A stretch of DNA of 64,000 bases from Actinomycetospora sp. NBRC 106378 (GTDB lineage: Bacteria > Actinomycetota > Actinomycetes > Mycobacteriales > Pseudonocardiaceae), in assembly GCF_030269685.1 (NCBI RefSeq), contig NZ_BSTT01000004.1:310001-374000 (forward strand). The letters are read 5' to 3'. Both the position numbers and the translations under genes were made by a program. Every line of letters begins with the position of its first letter. The stretch's first letter is position 1. This document shows positions 39,905 to 47,605 of the stretch, in pieces. Under the pieces are notes generated by a model. The model had not been told where the DNA came from. It saw only the letters and a list, made by a program, of their open reading frames with translations, and ran no database searches.

Positions 39905-41623
39905 ATGACCACTGCGTCCCCCTCGGCCGAGCCGACGGCCGGCACCGGCGGGCAGGCCGAGTCGACCCCGTCCCCCGACACCTCCTCCGGGTCCGCGTCC
40001 GGGTCCGGGCAGACCGACCCCGGTACGTCGACCCCGACGGGCGACCACGGAGACCCCGCCGGCCTCGACGGGCTCGACGGACCCGTCACCCCGGGCGACG
40101 CGGGCTCCTCCGTCGACGCGCTCGGGGGCGCGCTGCCGCCCGAGGCGACCGCCGAGCAGTCGGCGCACTTCGACGCGATGATGGACTTCCTGCGCGGGTG
40201 CTCGCCCGAGGAGCAGGCGGAGCTCCTGTCGGACCGCTGGGCCCTGTTCGAGCGCTTCGGCATCGACTACAGCTCGAGCACCACGTTCTCGTACGTGATC
40301 GAGCGCTCGCACTGCTACCAGCAGGAGTCGCACCACTGGTCGGGCGGCGACCACTGGTCGGACGGTGACCACGGGTCCGGCGGGCACTGGTCCGGCGGCC
40401 ACGGGTCCAGCGGGCACGACGGCGGCCACTGGGAGCACCGGGGCGGCGACTGGGAGCACCACGAGTGCGAGCGGATCTTCGCGCACCACTGCAACGAGAC
40501 GTTCCGCGAGACCATCCACGTGCACATCGAGATCGACATCGACATCGACGGGAACGTGGTGATCGGCCGTCCCGTGCCGATCGAGCACGTGCCCTTCCCC
40601 GACGAGGACTGGCCGCCGCGGGGCCACACCCCGCCGGTCGTGGAGACCACCCACGGCGGGGACCCGACGGATCCGACGACCGGACAGCACACCCCGCCGA
40701 CCACGCCCGGCACCACGACCCCGTCGTCGACGACGGGTACGCCCGGCCAGCCCGCCCCGACGACCGGGCAGACGACCGGGACCACGACCGGGACCTCCGG
40801 CACGCCGCCGATCGTCGTCCCGGTCGACGCGAACGCACCCCTCGACCCGACCGGCGGCGGCTCGACCACGGCCCCGATGGGCACGACGACGGGCAGCGAG
40901 CCGGCGGGCGGCCACGGGAGCACCGGCGACCCGGCCGGGGACCACCCGGGCACCACGGGCGAGCCCACGCACGGCTCGACGACCACGGACCCGACCACGG
41001 ACCCGACCACGGACTCGACCACCACGGGCCCGGCCGGCACGGACCCGACCACCACGACTCCCGCCGACTCGACGCACCCCGGCGACCCGGCGGCCGGCAC
41101 CTCCGGCACGACCACGACCACCCCGCCCGCGTCGACCGACCCGCTGCACCCGGCCGGCGCCGACCCGCTGCACCCGGCCGGCACCGACCCGGGGCTCGAC
41201 GACGTGCCGGGCACGTCGCCCACGGCCCCGGCGGGGACGACCACCTCGTCCACGACCTCCCCCACGACCGACCCCGGGCACCCCGGCGACCCGGACTTCG
41301 GCGCCCCCGCCCCGATCGACCACGCGGGCGGCACGGCGGAGGACCTCGACTTCGGCGCGCCGGCGCCGAGGCCGGTCCCGGAGATCGAGCAGCACGACCC
41401 GGCGGGCTCCGAGCACACCACGGACGCGGGCCACGACCCCGCGGCCGACATCACCGACGACGGCGGCCACGGCGGGGTCACCGACCTCGACCACGGCTCC
41501 TCGAGCACCGGGCTCGGGTCGGACGACTCCGGGTCGGCCCACCACGAGGAGCCCGCGCACGCCGCTCACGGCGGTGACCACGGCGGCGGCGACCACGGCG
41601 GGGACGGCGGCCACGTCGGCTGA
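39905..41623 (+). CDS. His/Thr/Pro-rich repetitive protein, first gene of ini-like operon
   Basis: This 572-residue protein has no signal peptide or membrane helix. An N-terminal helical segment (about 75-120; EQSAHFDAMMDFLRGCSPEE) is followed by a His/Trp/Gly-rich stretch (HHWSGGDHWSDGDHGSGGHW), a conserved-looking H-V-H-I-E-I-D-I-D-I-D strand, long T-T-x-P-T-T-D repeats and a His/Gly-rich end (GGDHGGGDHGGDGGHVG). No family is recognised. Position suggests partnership with the IniB-type protein and the two dynamins. His clusters could bind Zn or Ni (inference). Confidence 0.7.
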   Translation: MTTASPSAEPTAGTGGQAESTPSPDTSSGSASGSGQTDPGTSTPTGDHGDPAGLDGLDGPVTPGDAGSSVDALGGALPPEATAEQSAHFDAMMDFLRGCSPEEQAELLSDRWALFERFGIDYSSSTTFSYVIERSHCYQQESHHWSGGDHWSDGDHGSGGHWSGGHGSSGHDGGHWEHRGGDWEHHECERIFAHHCNETFRETIHVHIEIDIDIDGNVVIGRPVPIEHVPFPDEDWPPRGHTPPVVETTHGGDPTDPTTGQHTPPTTPGTTTPSSTTGTPGQPAPTTGQTTGTTTGTSGTPPIVVPVDANAPLDPTGGGSTTAPMGTTTGSEPAGGHGSTGDPAGDHPGTTGEPTHGSTTTDPTTDPTTDSTTTGPAGTDPTTTTPADSTHPGDPAAGTSGTTTTTPPASTDPLHPAGADPLHPAGTDPGLDDVPGTSPTAPAGTTTSSTTSPTTDPGHPGDPDFGAPAPIDHAGGTAEDLDFGAPAPRPVPEIEQHDPAGSEHTTDAGHDPAADITDDGGHGGVTDLDHGSSSTGLGSDDSGSAHHEEPAHAAHGGDHGGGDHGGDGGHVG

Positions 41624-41727
41624 CCCCGTACCCCGGCCCACCGACGACGGCGGGCCGGGGCGTCGGTTCCACCGGATCGTTCGGGTCCCCGCGCCGATCG
41701 TCGAGGTCCGAGGAGGTGAGCCAGGCC

Positions 41728-42432
41728 GTGACCGACCTCGCCGACGAGCCGTCGAGCCTGTTGGAGTGGGCGACGCGCCTCGCGGTCGACCCCCAGCTGC
41801 GCGCCCGCCTCGCCGCCGATCCCCGGGGGCTCCTCGGGGAACAGGGCTTCGGGCACGTCGTCCCGGCGGACCTGCACCACGCGCTCCCGCTCGTGACCGA
41901 CGGGGTGGCCGCGCGGCTGGGCCACGACATCGACCCCGGGCGCACCGGCCCGGTGGAGGCCCAGCACGTCGGGGAGCACCCCCTGGACGCGCTGGCGCGG
42001 CAGTTCGCCCACGTCTCCGAGGCCGTGCTGGCCGGGCCCCACGCGGGCGAGGCCGACCACGACCTCGACGACCCCGTGCCGGTCGGACCGCACGACCCGA
42101 CCGCGTTCCTGGACGACCTCCCCGGGCCGACCGACCTGGACGTGGCGCACGTCGTCGCCCCCCACGGGGCGGCAGCGGTCGTGGACCACCACGACCCCAC
42201 GCCCGCAGCGGTCGACGTGCCGGCGCAGGACCCCGGGACCGCGGAGCCGCAGGACGGACCCGACGTCGGGAACGGGGCGGTGACCGACCCGTTCGACGAG
42301 CCGGCGGTGCACCGGTACCACGACCACCCCGGCCATCCCGGCCATCCCGAGCATCCCGGCGCGTACGGGGACCTCCACCACGCCGCGGACCCCGTCGAGG
42401 TCCACCTCACGCACGACGTCCTCGACCTCTGA
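41728..42432 (+). CDS. IniB N-terminal-domain-like protein
   Basis: This 234-residue protein has an N-terminal domain of about 60 residues (SLLEWATRLAVDPQLRARLA, then GLLGEQGFGHVVPADLHHAL and PLVTD) that matches the start of mycobacterial IniB proteins, followed by a low-complexity Asp/His/Pro tail, much shorter than the Gly/Ala-rich tail of M. tuberculosis IniB. GTG 41728 is preferred over 41716 because AGGAGGTG at 41711-41718 is then 9 bases upstream. It is followed 20 bases later by the first dynamin gene. Confidence 0.75.
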   Translation: MTDLADEPSSLLEWATRLAVDPQLRARLAADPRGLLGEQGFGHVVPADLHHALPLVTDGVAARLGHDIDPGRTGPVEAQHVGEHPLDALARQFAHVSEAVLAGPHAGEADHDLDDPVPVGPHDPTAFLDDLPGPTDLDVAHVVAPHGAAAVVDHHDPTPAAVDVPAQDPGTAEPQDGPDVGNGAVTDPFDEPAVHRYHDHPGHPGHPEHPGAYGDLHHAADPVEVHLTHDVLDL

Positions 42433-42452
42433 GCCGTCCGGAAGGAGCAGCC

Positions 42453-44270
42453 GTGCCGTCGACGCCGGCCCTGGACCTGATCGACCTCGCGAAGAAGGCG
42501 ACCGTCGCCTACCAGCGCCCCGATCTGACCGCGCGGCTCGACGCCACCCGGCGCCGGGTCGCCGACCCGGACGTGCGCGTGCTGGTGGTCGGGGAGTTCA
42601 AGCAGGGCAAGAGCGCGCTCGTGAACGCGCTGGTCTCGGCCGACGTCTGCCCGGAGGACGACGACATCTCCACGGCGGTCACCACCGCCGTCCGGTACAC
42701 CGCCGGCGCGCCGTCGGTGACGGTCGTGCGTGAGGCCGCGGGCCCGGCCGACGGGCAGGTCCGCGCCGAGCGCACCGACGTCCCGTTCTCCGACCTGTCG
42801 CGCTACGTCTCCGAGGCGGGCAACCCCGGCAACCGGGAGCGGGTGAGCCACGTCGAGGTCACCGTCCCGCGCAAGCTGCTCTCGACGGGCCTGGTCGTGG
42901 TCGACACCCCGGGCGTCGGCGGTCTCGGGTCCGCGCACGGCGCGATGACGATGGCGGCGCTGCCGACCGCCGACGCGGTCCTGCTCGTCTCGGACTGCGC
43001 CACCGAGTACACCGCTCCCGAGCTGCGGTTCCTGCAACAGGCGACGGCGCTGTGTCCGACGGTCGCGTGCGTCCTCACCAAGACCGACCTGTACCCGGAG
43101 TGGCGCCGGATCGCCGACCTCGACCGCGGCCACCTCGACCGCCAGGGCGTCCGGGCGCCGATCCTGCCGGTGTCGTCGGTGCTGCGGCGGGCCGCGGCGG
43201 CGGCGAACGACGCGGCGCTCAACGAGGAGTCCGGCTTCAAGGCCTTCGTCACCTACCTGCGTGAGCAGGTGCTGGCGCAGTCCGAGCAGCTCGACCGCCG
43301 GGCGGCCTCGCGGGACGTCCTCGCCGTCGTCGAGCAGATCTCCTACCGGATGCGGGCCGAGCTGCAGGCGCAGCAGAACCCCGTCGAGGCCGACCGCCTG
43401 ATCGCGCGGTTGCAGGACGCGAAGCAGCGTGCGGAGGACCTGAAGAAGCGGTCGTCCCGGTGGCAGACCACGCTCAACGACGGGTTCGGGGACCTGCAGT
43501 CCGACATCGACCACGACCTGCGCGATCGGATGCGGGCGCTGCAGAAGGAGGCCGAGGAGACGCTGGAGGGTGACGACCCGGCCGTCATCTGGGACCAGTT
43601 CGCGGAGTGGCTGCACGCGGCGGTGGCCCAGGCCGCGTCGACGAACTTCGTCTGGGCGAGCCAGCGCGCGCAGCACCTGTCCCTGGTCGTCGCGGACCAC
43701 TTCGTGGCCGGCGGGCAGGTGGACCTCCCGGACCTGTCCCGCGACCGGGCCCCGGGCACGGGCGGGCACGTCGCGCCGATGATCCGACCCGAGATGGCGA
43801 AGTTCAACCTCGGGTCCGCCCTGATCACCGGCATGCGCGGCGGCCAGGGTGGCGTGATGATGTTCGGCCTGATCACGAGCCTGGCGGGCATGGCGATGCT
43901 CAACCCGATCACGGGGGCCGCCGCGGTGCTCCTCGGCGCCAAGGGCGTGCGCGACGAGCGCAAACGCCTGCTCGAGCGCCGTCGCGCGGACGCCAAGCAG
44001 GCGGTGCGCCGGCACGTCGACGACGTCACCTTCGCGGTCGGCAAGGACTCCCGCGACCTGCTGCGCGCCGTCCAGCGGCACCTGCGCGACCACTTCCAGG
44101 AGATCGCCGCGCAGGTGTCGACGTCGATGGCGGAGTCGGTCGCGTCCGCCCAGGCCGCGGTGAAGACCGTGACGAGCGAGCGCGAGGAGCGGGTGCGGAC
44201 CCTGACCACGGAGCTCGACCGGCTCGCTGCCCTGGAGAAGCGCGCGAAGGCGCTGGTCGGCGATGACTGA
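42453..44270 (+). CDS. Dynamin-family GTPase, IniA-like
   Basis: This 605-residue bacterial dynamin-like protein has the G1 P-loop GEFKQGKSALVNAL (about residue 47), G3 DTPGVGG (about 152) and G4 TKTD (about 210), helical stalk regions, and a hydrophobic paddle (about 465-490; MFGLITSLAGMAMLNPITGA) that would insert into the membrane. In M. tuberculosis, IniA is a dynamin-like membrane-remodelling GTPase induced by cell-wall drugs. It starts at GTG 42453 behind AAGGAG. It overlaps the next GTPase gene by 8 bases. Confidence 0.9.
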   Translation: MPSTPALDLIDLAKKATVAYQRPDLTARLDATRRRVADPDVRVLVVGEFKQGKSALVNALVSADVCPEDDDISTAVTTAVRYTAGAPSVTVVREAAGPADGQVRAERTDVPFSDLSRYVSEAGNPGNRERVSHVEVTVPRKLLSTGLVVVDTPGVGGLGSAHGAMTMAALPTADAVLLVSDCATEYTAPELRFLQQATALCPTVACVLTKTDLYPEWRRIADLDRGHLDRQGVRAPILPVSSVLRRAAAAANDAALNEESGFKAFVTYLREQVLAQSEQLDRRAASRDVLAVVEQISYRMRAELQAQQNPVEADRLIARLQDAKQRAEDLKKRSSRWQTTLNDGFGDLQSDIDHDLRDRMRALQKEAEETLEGDDPAVIWDQFAEWLHAAVAQAASTNFVWASQRAQHLSLVVADHFVAGGQVDLPDLSRDRAPGTGGHVAPMIRPEMAKFNLGSALITGMRGGQGGVMMFGLITSLAGMAMLNPITGAAAVLLGAKGVRDERKRLLERRRADAKQAVRRHVDDVTFAVGKDSRDLLRAVQRHLRDHFQEIAAQVSTSMAESVASAQAAVKTVTSEREERVRTLTTELDRLAALEKRAKALVGDD

Positions 44271-45777
44271 GGCGCCCGCCCGCGCGCCCGCGCTCGGCGT
44301 CCGGACCCGGACCCTGCTGCAGCGGACGCTCGAGGTCTACGGCGACAGCCCGCGGGCCGCCGGCTGGTTGCGGCACCACCTGGACCGGCTCGACGAGCCG
44401 CTGCGGCTCGCCATCGCCGGAAAGGTGAAGGCGGGCAAGTCGACGCTGCTCAACGCCCTCGTGGGGGAGGAGATCGCGGCCACGGACGCGGGCGAGTGCA
44501 CCCGGGTCGTCACCTGGTACCAGGACGGGCCGAGCCCCCGCATCGTGCTGCACCCGCGTCGGGGCCCGGCACGGCCGCTGCGGACGCGGCGCACCGAGCA
44601 CGGCGGTCTCGTCGTCGACCTCGACGGGGAGGACCCCGCGGCCGTCGACCGGCTCACCGTGGACTGGCCGTCGTCCGGGCTGCGGACGACGTCGCTGATC
44701 GACACGCCCGGGATCGCCTCGCTGACCGCCGACACCTCCGGGCGGGCGCGGGAGTTCCTCTCCTCCGACGAGGCGCCAGGTCAGGCCGACGCCGTGCTCT
44801 ACCTCATGCGGCACCTGCACTCGGCCGACGCCCGGTTCCTCGAGTCGTTCCACGACCGGCACGTCGCCCGGGCCACCCCGGTCTCCACGATCGCGGTCCT
44901 CTCCCGGGCCGACGAGATCGGGGCGGGCCGGATCGACGCGCTCGACTCCGCCCGGCGGATTGCCGGTCGGTACCGCACGGACGAGAAGCTCTCCGCGCTC
45001 TGCCAGACCGTGGTCGCCGTCGCCGGGCTGGTCGCCCTGTCCGGGCGGACCCTGCGTCAGGACGAGTTCCTCGCACTCCGCGCGCTCGCGGCACTGCCCT
45101 CCGAGGTCACCGACGGTCTCCTGCTCTCCACGGACCGCTTCGTGACGCCGCCGGACTCCCTGCGCGACCGGCTGCCCGCGGACGCACCGGGGGCGGACAC
45201 CCGCCGCGCCCTGCTGGCGCGGCTGGGCGTGTTCGGGGTGCGGACCGCGCTCGCGGCCCTCCGCGACCACGCTCCGGACGCCGCACGACTCGCCACGGAG
45301 CTGGTCGCCGCGAGCGGTCTGGACGAGCTGCGCGAGGTGCTCGCCACGCAGTTCGGCGAACGACGGGACCTGCTCAAGGCGCGCTCCGCGCTGCTCGCCG
45401 TGGAGCTCGTGCTCGAGCGGGAGCCGCGTCCGGCGGCCGCGGCGCTGCGCGCGGAGGTCGAGCGCGTCTTCGCGAGCGCGCACGAGTTCGCCGAGCTCCG
45501 GCTCCTGGCCGCGTTGCGGACGCGCTCGGTGCCCCTGCCCGCGGAGGCGCGCGACGAGGCGGAGCGCCTGATCGGGGGAACCGGGTCCCGGGCGGCCGCA
45601 CGTCTGGGCCTCGACCCGGACGCGGACGCCGCGACGTGCCGGGCGGCGGTCACCGACGCCCTGGGACGCTGGCGCCGACGGGCGGCCTCTCCGATGCTGG
45701 ACCGGGCGACCGCCGACGCGTGCGGGGTCGTCGTCCGCAGCTGCGAGGGCATGCTGGTGGCCCTCACGACCGCGTGA
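44263..45777 (+). CDS. Dynamin-family GTPase, IniC-like
   Basis: This 504-residue partner GTPase has the P-loop IAGKVKAGKSTLLNALVG (about residue 55), G3 DTPGIAS (about 147) and a G4-like SRADE in place of NKxD/TKxD. The hydrophobic paddle seen in the IniA-type partner is not evident, as expected for the IniC subunit. The 8-base overlap with the preceding GTPase gene implies coupled translation, so a heteromeric dynamin pair is likely. It ends with a helical, Arg-rich region. Confidence 0.88.
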   Translation: MTEAPARAPALGVRTRTLLQRTLEVYGDSPRAAGWLRHHLDRLDEPLRLAIAGKVKAGKSTLLNALVGEEIAATDAGECTRVVTWYQDGPSPRIVLHPRRGPARPLRTRRTEHGGLVVDLDGEDPAAVDRLTVDWPSSGLRTTSLIDTPGIASLTADTSGRAREFLSSDEAPGQADAVLYLMRHLHSADARFLESFHDRHVARATPVSTIAVLSRADEIGAGRIDALDSARRIAGRYRTDEKLSALCQTVVAVAGLVALSGRTLRQDEFLALRALAALPSEVTDGLLLSTDRFVTPPDSLRDRLPADAPGADTRRALLARLGVFGVRTALAALRDHAPDAARLATELVAASGLDELREVLATQFGERRDLLKARSALLAVELVLEREPRPAAAALRAEVERVFASAHEFAELRLLAALRTRSVPLPAEARDEAERLIGGTGSRAAARLGLDPDADAATCRAAVTDALGRWRRRAASPMLDRATADACGVVVRSCEGMLVALTTA

Positions 45778-45780
45778 CCC

Positions 45781-45791
45781 TCGAACGAGTG
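45781..45791. promoter_or_regulatory. TCGAACGAGTG motif after the ini-like operon
   Basis: The reverse complement CACTCGTTCGA is identical to part of the inverted repeat at 12674-12687. It immediately follows the IniC-like stop and lies 134 bases before the acyltransferase-fold gene. Confidence 0.3.
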
Positions 45792-45832
45792 GTGCATATG
45801 GACGCAGAGTCAGTGCACCTTTCGGAGTATCA

Positions 45833-45856
45833 GGAACGCCATACGGACGCGCCGTT
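45833..45856 (+). promoter_or_regulatory. Possible ECF sigma-factor promoter
   Basis: GGAAC-N15-CGTT fits the general -35/-10 pattern of actinobacterial ECF (SigE/SigH-like) promoters. It reads towards the acyltransferase-fold gene that starts at 45925. The match is short, so the call is tentative. Confidence 0.3.
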
Positions 45857-45924
45857 GTCGGTGGTGGACAGCGCTCGCCGGGAAGGACTCCCGGCCGGGC
45901 GAACCCCCGACGACGGAGGCGTGT

Positions 45925-46782
45925 GTGGGCTCGGCAGGCAGCGGGTTGGCGGATCCGGAGTTCGTGCGCCTCGGTGAGGCCCTGCAGCGGCGGCACCGGG
46001 TGCAGGGCCGGATGCGCCGGACGGCGGCGACGGTGGCGTGCGCGGTCCCGGCCCTGCGTGAGCGGATGCCGGTGCTCGCCGACCTGCCGCAGCTCCTGGT
46101 CACGAGCTCGGTCTCGGAGGCCGGCGACCGGATGGCGGCCAAGTACGACGGGACACGCTCCGGGGTCCCGCGCCGGCTCGCGGTGTCGGTGCTGTCGTTG
46201 CCCGACTCGGTCGAGGACTACCTGCGCGGCCGCTCGAAGCAGGCCCTGCGCACCAACAGCCGCCGGGCCCGCGAGGCCGGGGTGACCTGCCGGCGGATGG
46301 GGCGGGTCGAGGCCGAGGTCCGGATCTCGGCCCTGCTGCGGGCCCGCGAGGAGGAGGACCTGCTGCCCGGCGTCCGGGCCGACCTCGTCGGTGGGCTGGT
46401 GCAGGCGTGGGTGGCCCGCGACGCCGACGACGTCACCGAGGTGATCGCCCTGACCTCCGCCGACGGCCCGTTCGCGCGGCTCGACCTCATGCTCTCGGCG
46501 CCCGACCGCGAGGCCGGCCCCGCCCGCTACCTCCTCTCGGCGCACCTCGTCGGCGAGCTGATCGAGCGCGGCGTGCGCCACCTCGCGGTCGACACCGCCC
46601 TCTGGCTCGACTCCGGGCTACGCCACTTCCAGCGGCTCCTCGGCTTCGAGCCGACCACGCTCGAGTTCACGCGCGGCTCCGCCGTCGACGTCCTTCCCGA
46701 CGACGGGCCGTTCCCGGCTCCGCGCGTCTCCTCCGGTCCGCTCCCGGTGGCGGTCCCGACGCCGGTCGGTTCGGCCTCCTGA
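45925..46782 (+). CDS. Acyl-CoA N-acyltransferase-fold protein (GNAT/FemX-like), function unknown
   Basis: The 285-residue protein has a segment SVEDYLRGRSKQALRTNSRR followed by AREAGVTCRRMG, which resembles the start of FemABX/GNAT-like acyltransferases, and a C-terminal HFQRLLGFEPTTLEF that resembles the last strands of a GNAT fold. No clear acetyl-CoA loop is seen. FemX-type enzymes add amino acids to peptidoglycan, so an envelope role near the ini-like operon is possible but unproven. The start is GTG 45925 behind GGAGG with tight spacing. Confidence 0.6.
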   Translation: MGSAGSGLADPEFVRLGEALQRRHRVQGRMRRTAATVACAVPALRERMPVLADLPQLLVTSSVSEAGDRMAAKYDGTRSGVPRRLAVSVLSLPDSVEDYLRGRSKQALRTNSRRAREAGVTCRRMGRVEAEVRISALLRAREEEDLLPGVRADLVGGLVQAWVARDADDVTEVIALTSADGPFARLDLMLSAPDREAGPARYLLSAHLVGELIERGVRHLAVDTALWLDSGLRHFQRLLGFEPTTLEFTRGSAVDVLPDDGPFPAPRVSSGPLPVAVPTPVGSAS

Positions 46783-46830
46783 TCCTCGCGTCCCGGGCCT
46801 GACGGGGGTCGGGCCCGGGACGCGTCCCCC

Positions 46831-47565
46831 TCACGTCGCGAGCGTGCGGACGTGCGTCGCGAGGTCGCCGGTGCGCTCGTCGAGCACGTGCAGGGCGAAG
46901 CCCGGGGGTGCACCGCGGTCGGCCGTGTCGGGCTGCGGCTCGCACGGCAGCCGCAACGTCGACACCACGCCCGGCGCGATCCGCACCGGGATGCCGTCGA
47001 CCGTCGTGGCCAGCGGCGTGTGGGCGTGACCGCAGAGGACCACGGAGGGGTGTCCGCGCCCGCGTAGCGGCCCGAGCAGGGGCTCGGGGTCGAGCAGTCG
47101 GATCGGGTCGAGCAGCCTGCTCCCGATCGGCATCGGCGGGTGGTGGAGCGCGACGACCAGGACCCCGGGGCGTGCGGCGGCCTCCGCGATCGCGTCCCGG
47201 CTCTCGGGTGCGAGCTCGCCGTGGTCGTGGTCTGGCACGTGGGAGTCGGCGAGCACCAGCGTGACCGCCCCGATCGGGTGGATCGACGTGATCGGCTCGT
47301 CGGTCCGCGGGAGTCCGAGCATCGTCCGCATCGCCGGACGCCGGTCGTGGTTGCCGGGGAGCATGCGCACGTCGAGTCCGGCGAACAGCTCCGCGGCGTG
47401 GGCGTACTCCTCGTCGGTTCCGTGGTCGGTGATGTCCCCGGACGCGAGGTTCAGGTCGGGACGTGGGTCCAGCGCGCGGACGTGGTCGACGACGCGGCGG
47501 GCCCGGTCCAGCGTCTCGGGCCGTGCGGGGTCGAGGTGCAGATCGGACAGGTGCGCGACGAGCAT
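46831..47565 (-). CDS. Calcineurin-like metallophosphoesterase (CpdA-like)
   Basis: This 244-residue phosphoesterase has all five metal-binding blocks: HLSDLHLD, SGDITDHG, LPGNHDRR, ALHHPPMP and LCGHAHTP. The arrangement is that of class III cyclic-nucleotide phosphodiesterases (CpdA, Rv0805) but the family also includes phospho- and UDP-diacylglucosamine hydrolases; substrate is open. The ATG at 47565 begins right before the first block. It lies 40 bases downstream of the DUF222-HNH gene, in the same direction. Confidence 0.9.
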   Translation of the reverse strand: MLVAHLSDLHLDPARPETLDRARRVVDHVRALDPRPDLNLASGDITDHGTDEEYAHAAELFAGLDVRMLPGNHDRRPAMRTMLGLPRTDEPITSIHPIGAVTLVLADSHVPDHDHGELAPESRDAIAEAAARPGVLVVALHHPPMPIGSRLLDPIRLLDPEPLLGPLRGRGHPSVVLCGHAHTPLATTVDGIPVRIAPGVVSTLRLPCEPQPDTADRGAPPGFALHVLDERTGDLATHVRTLAT

Positions 47566-47605
47566 GGGTGCACGGTGCTGCCCCGCGAGCCCGGTGGCCA
47601 GCCGG

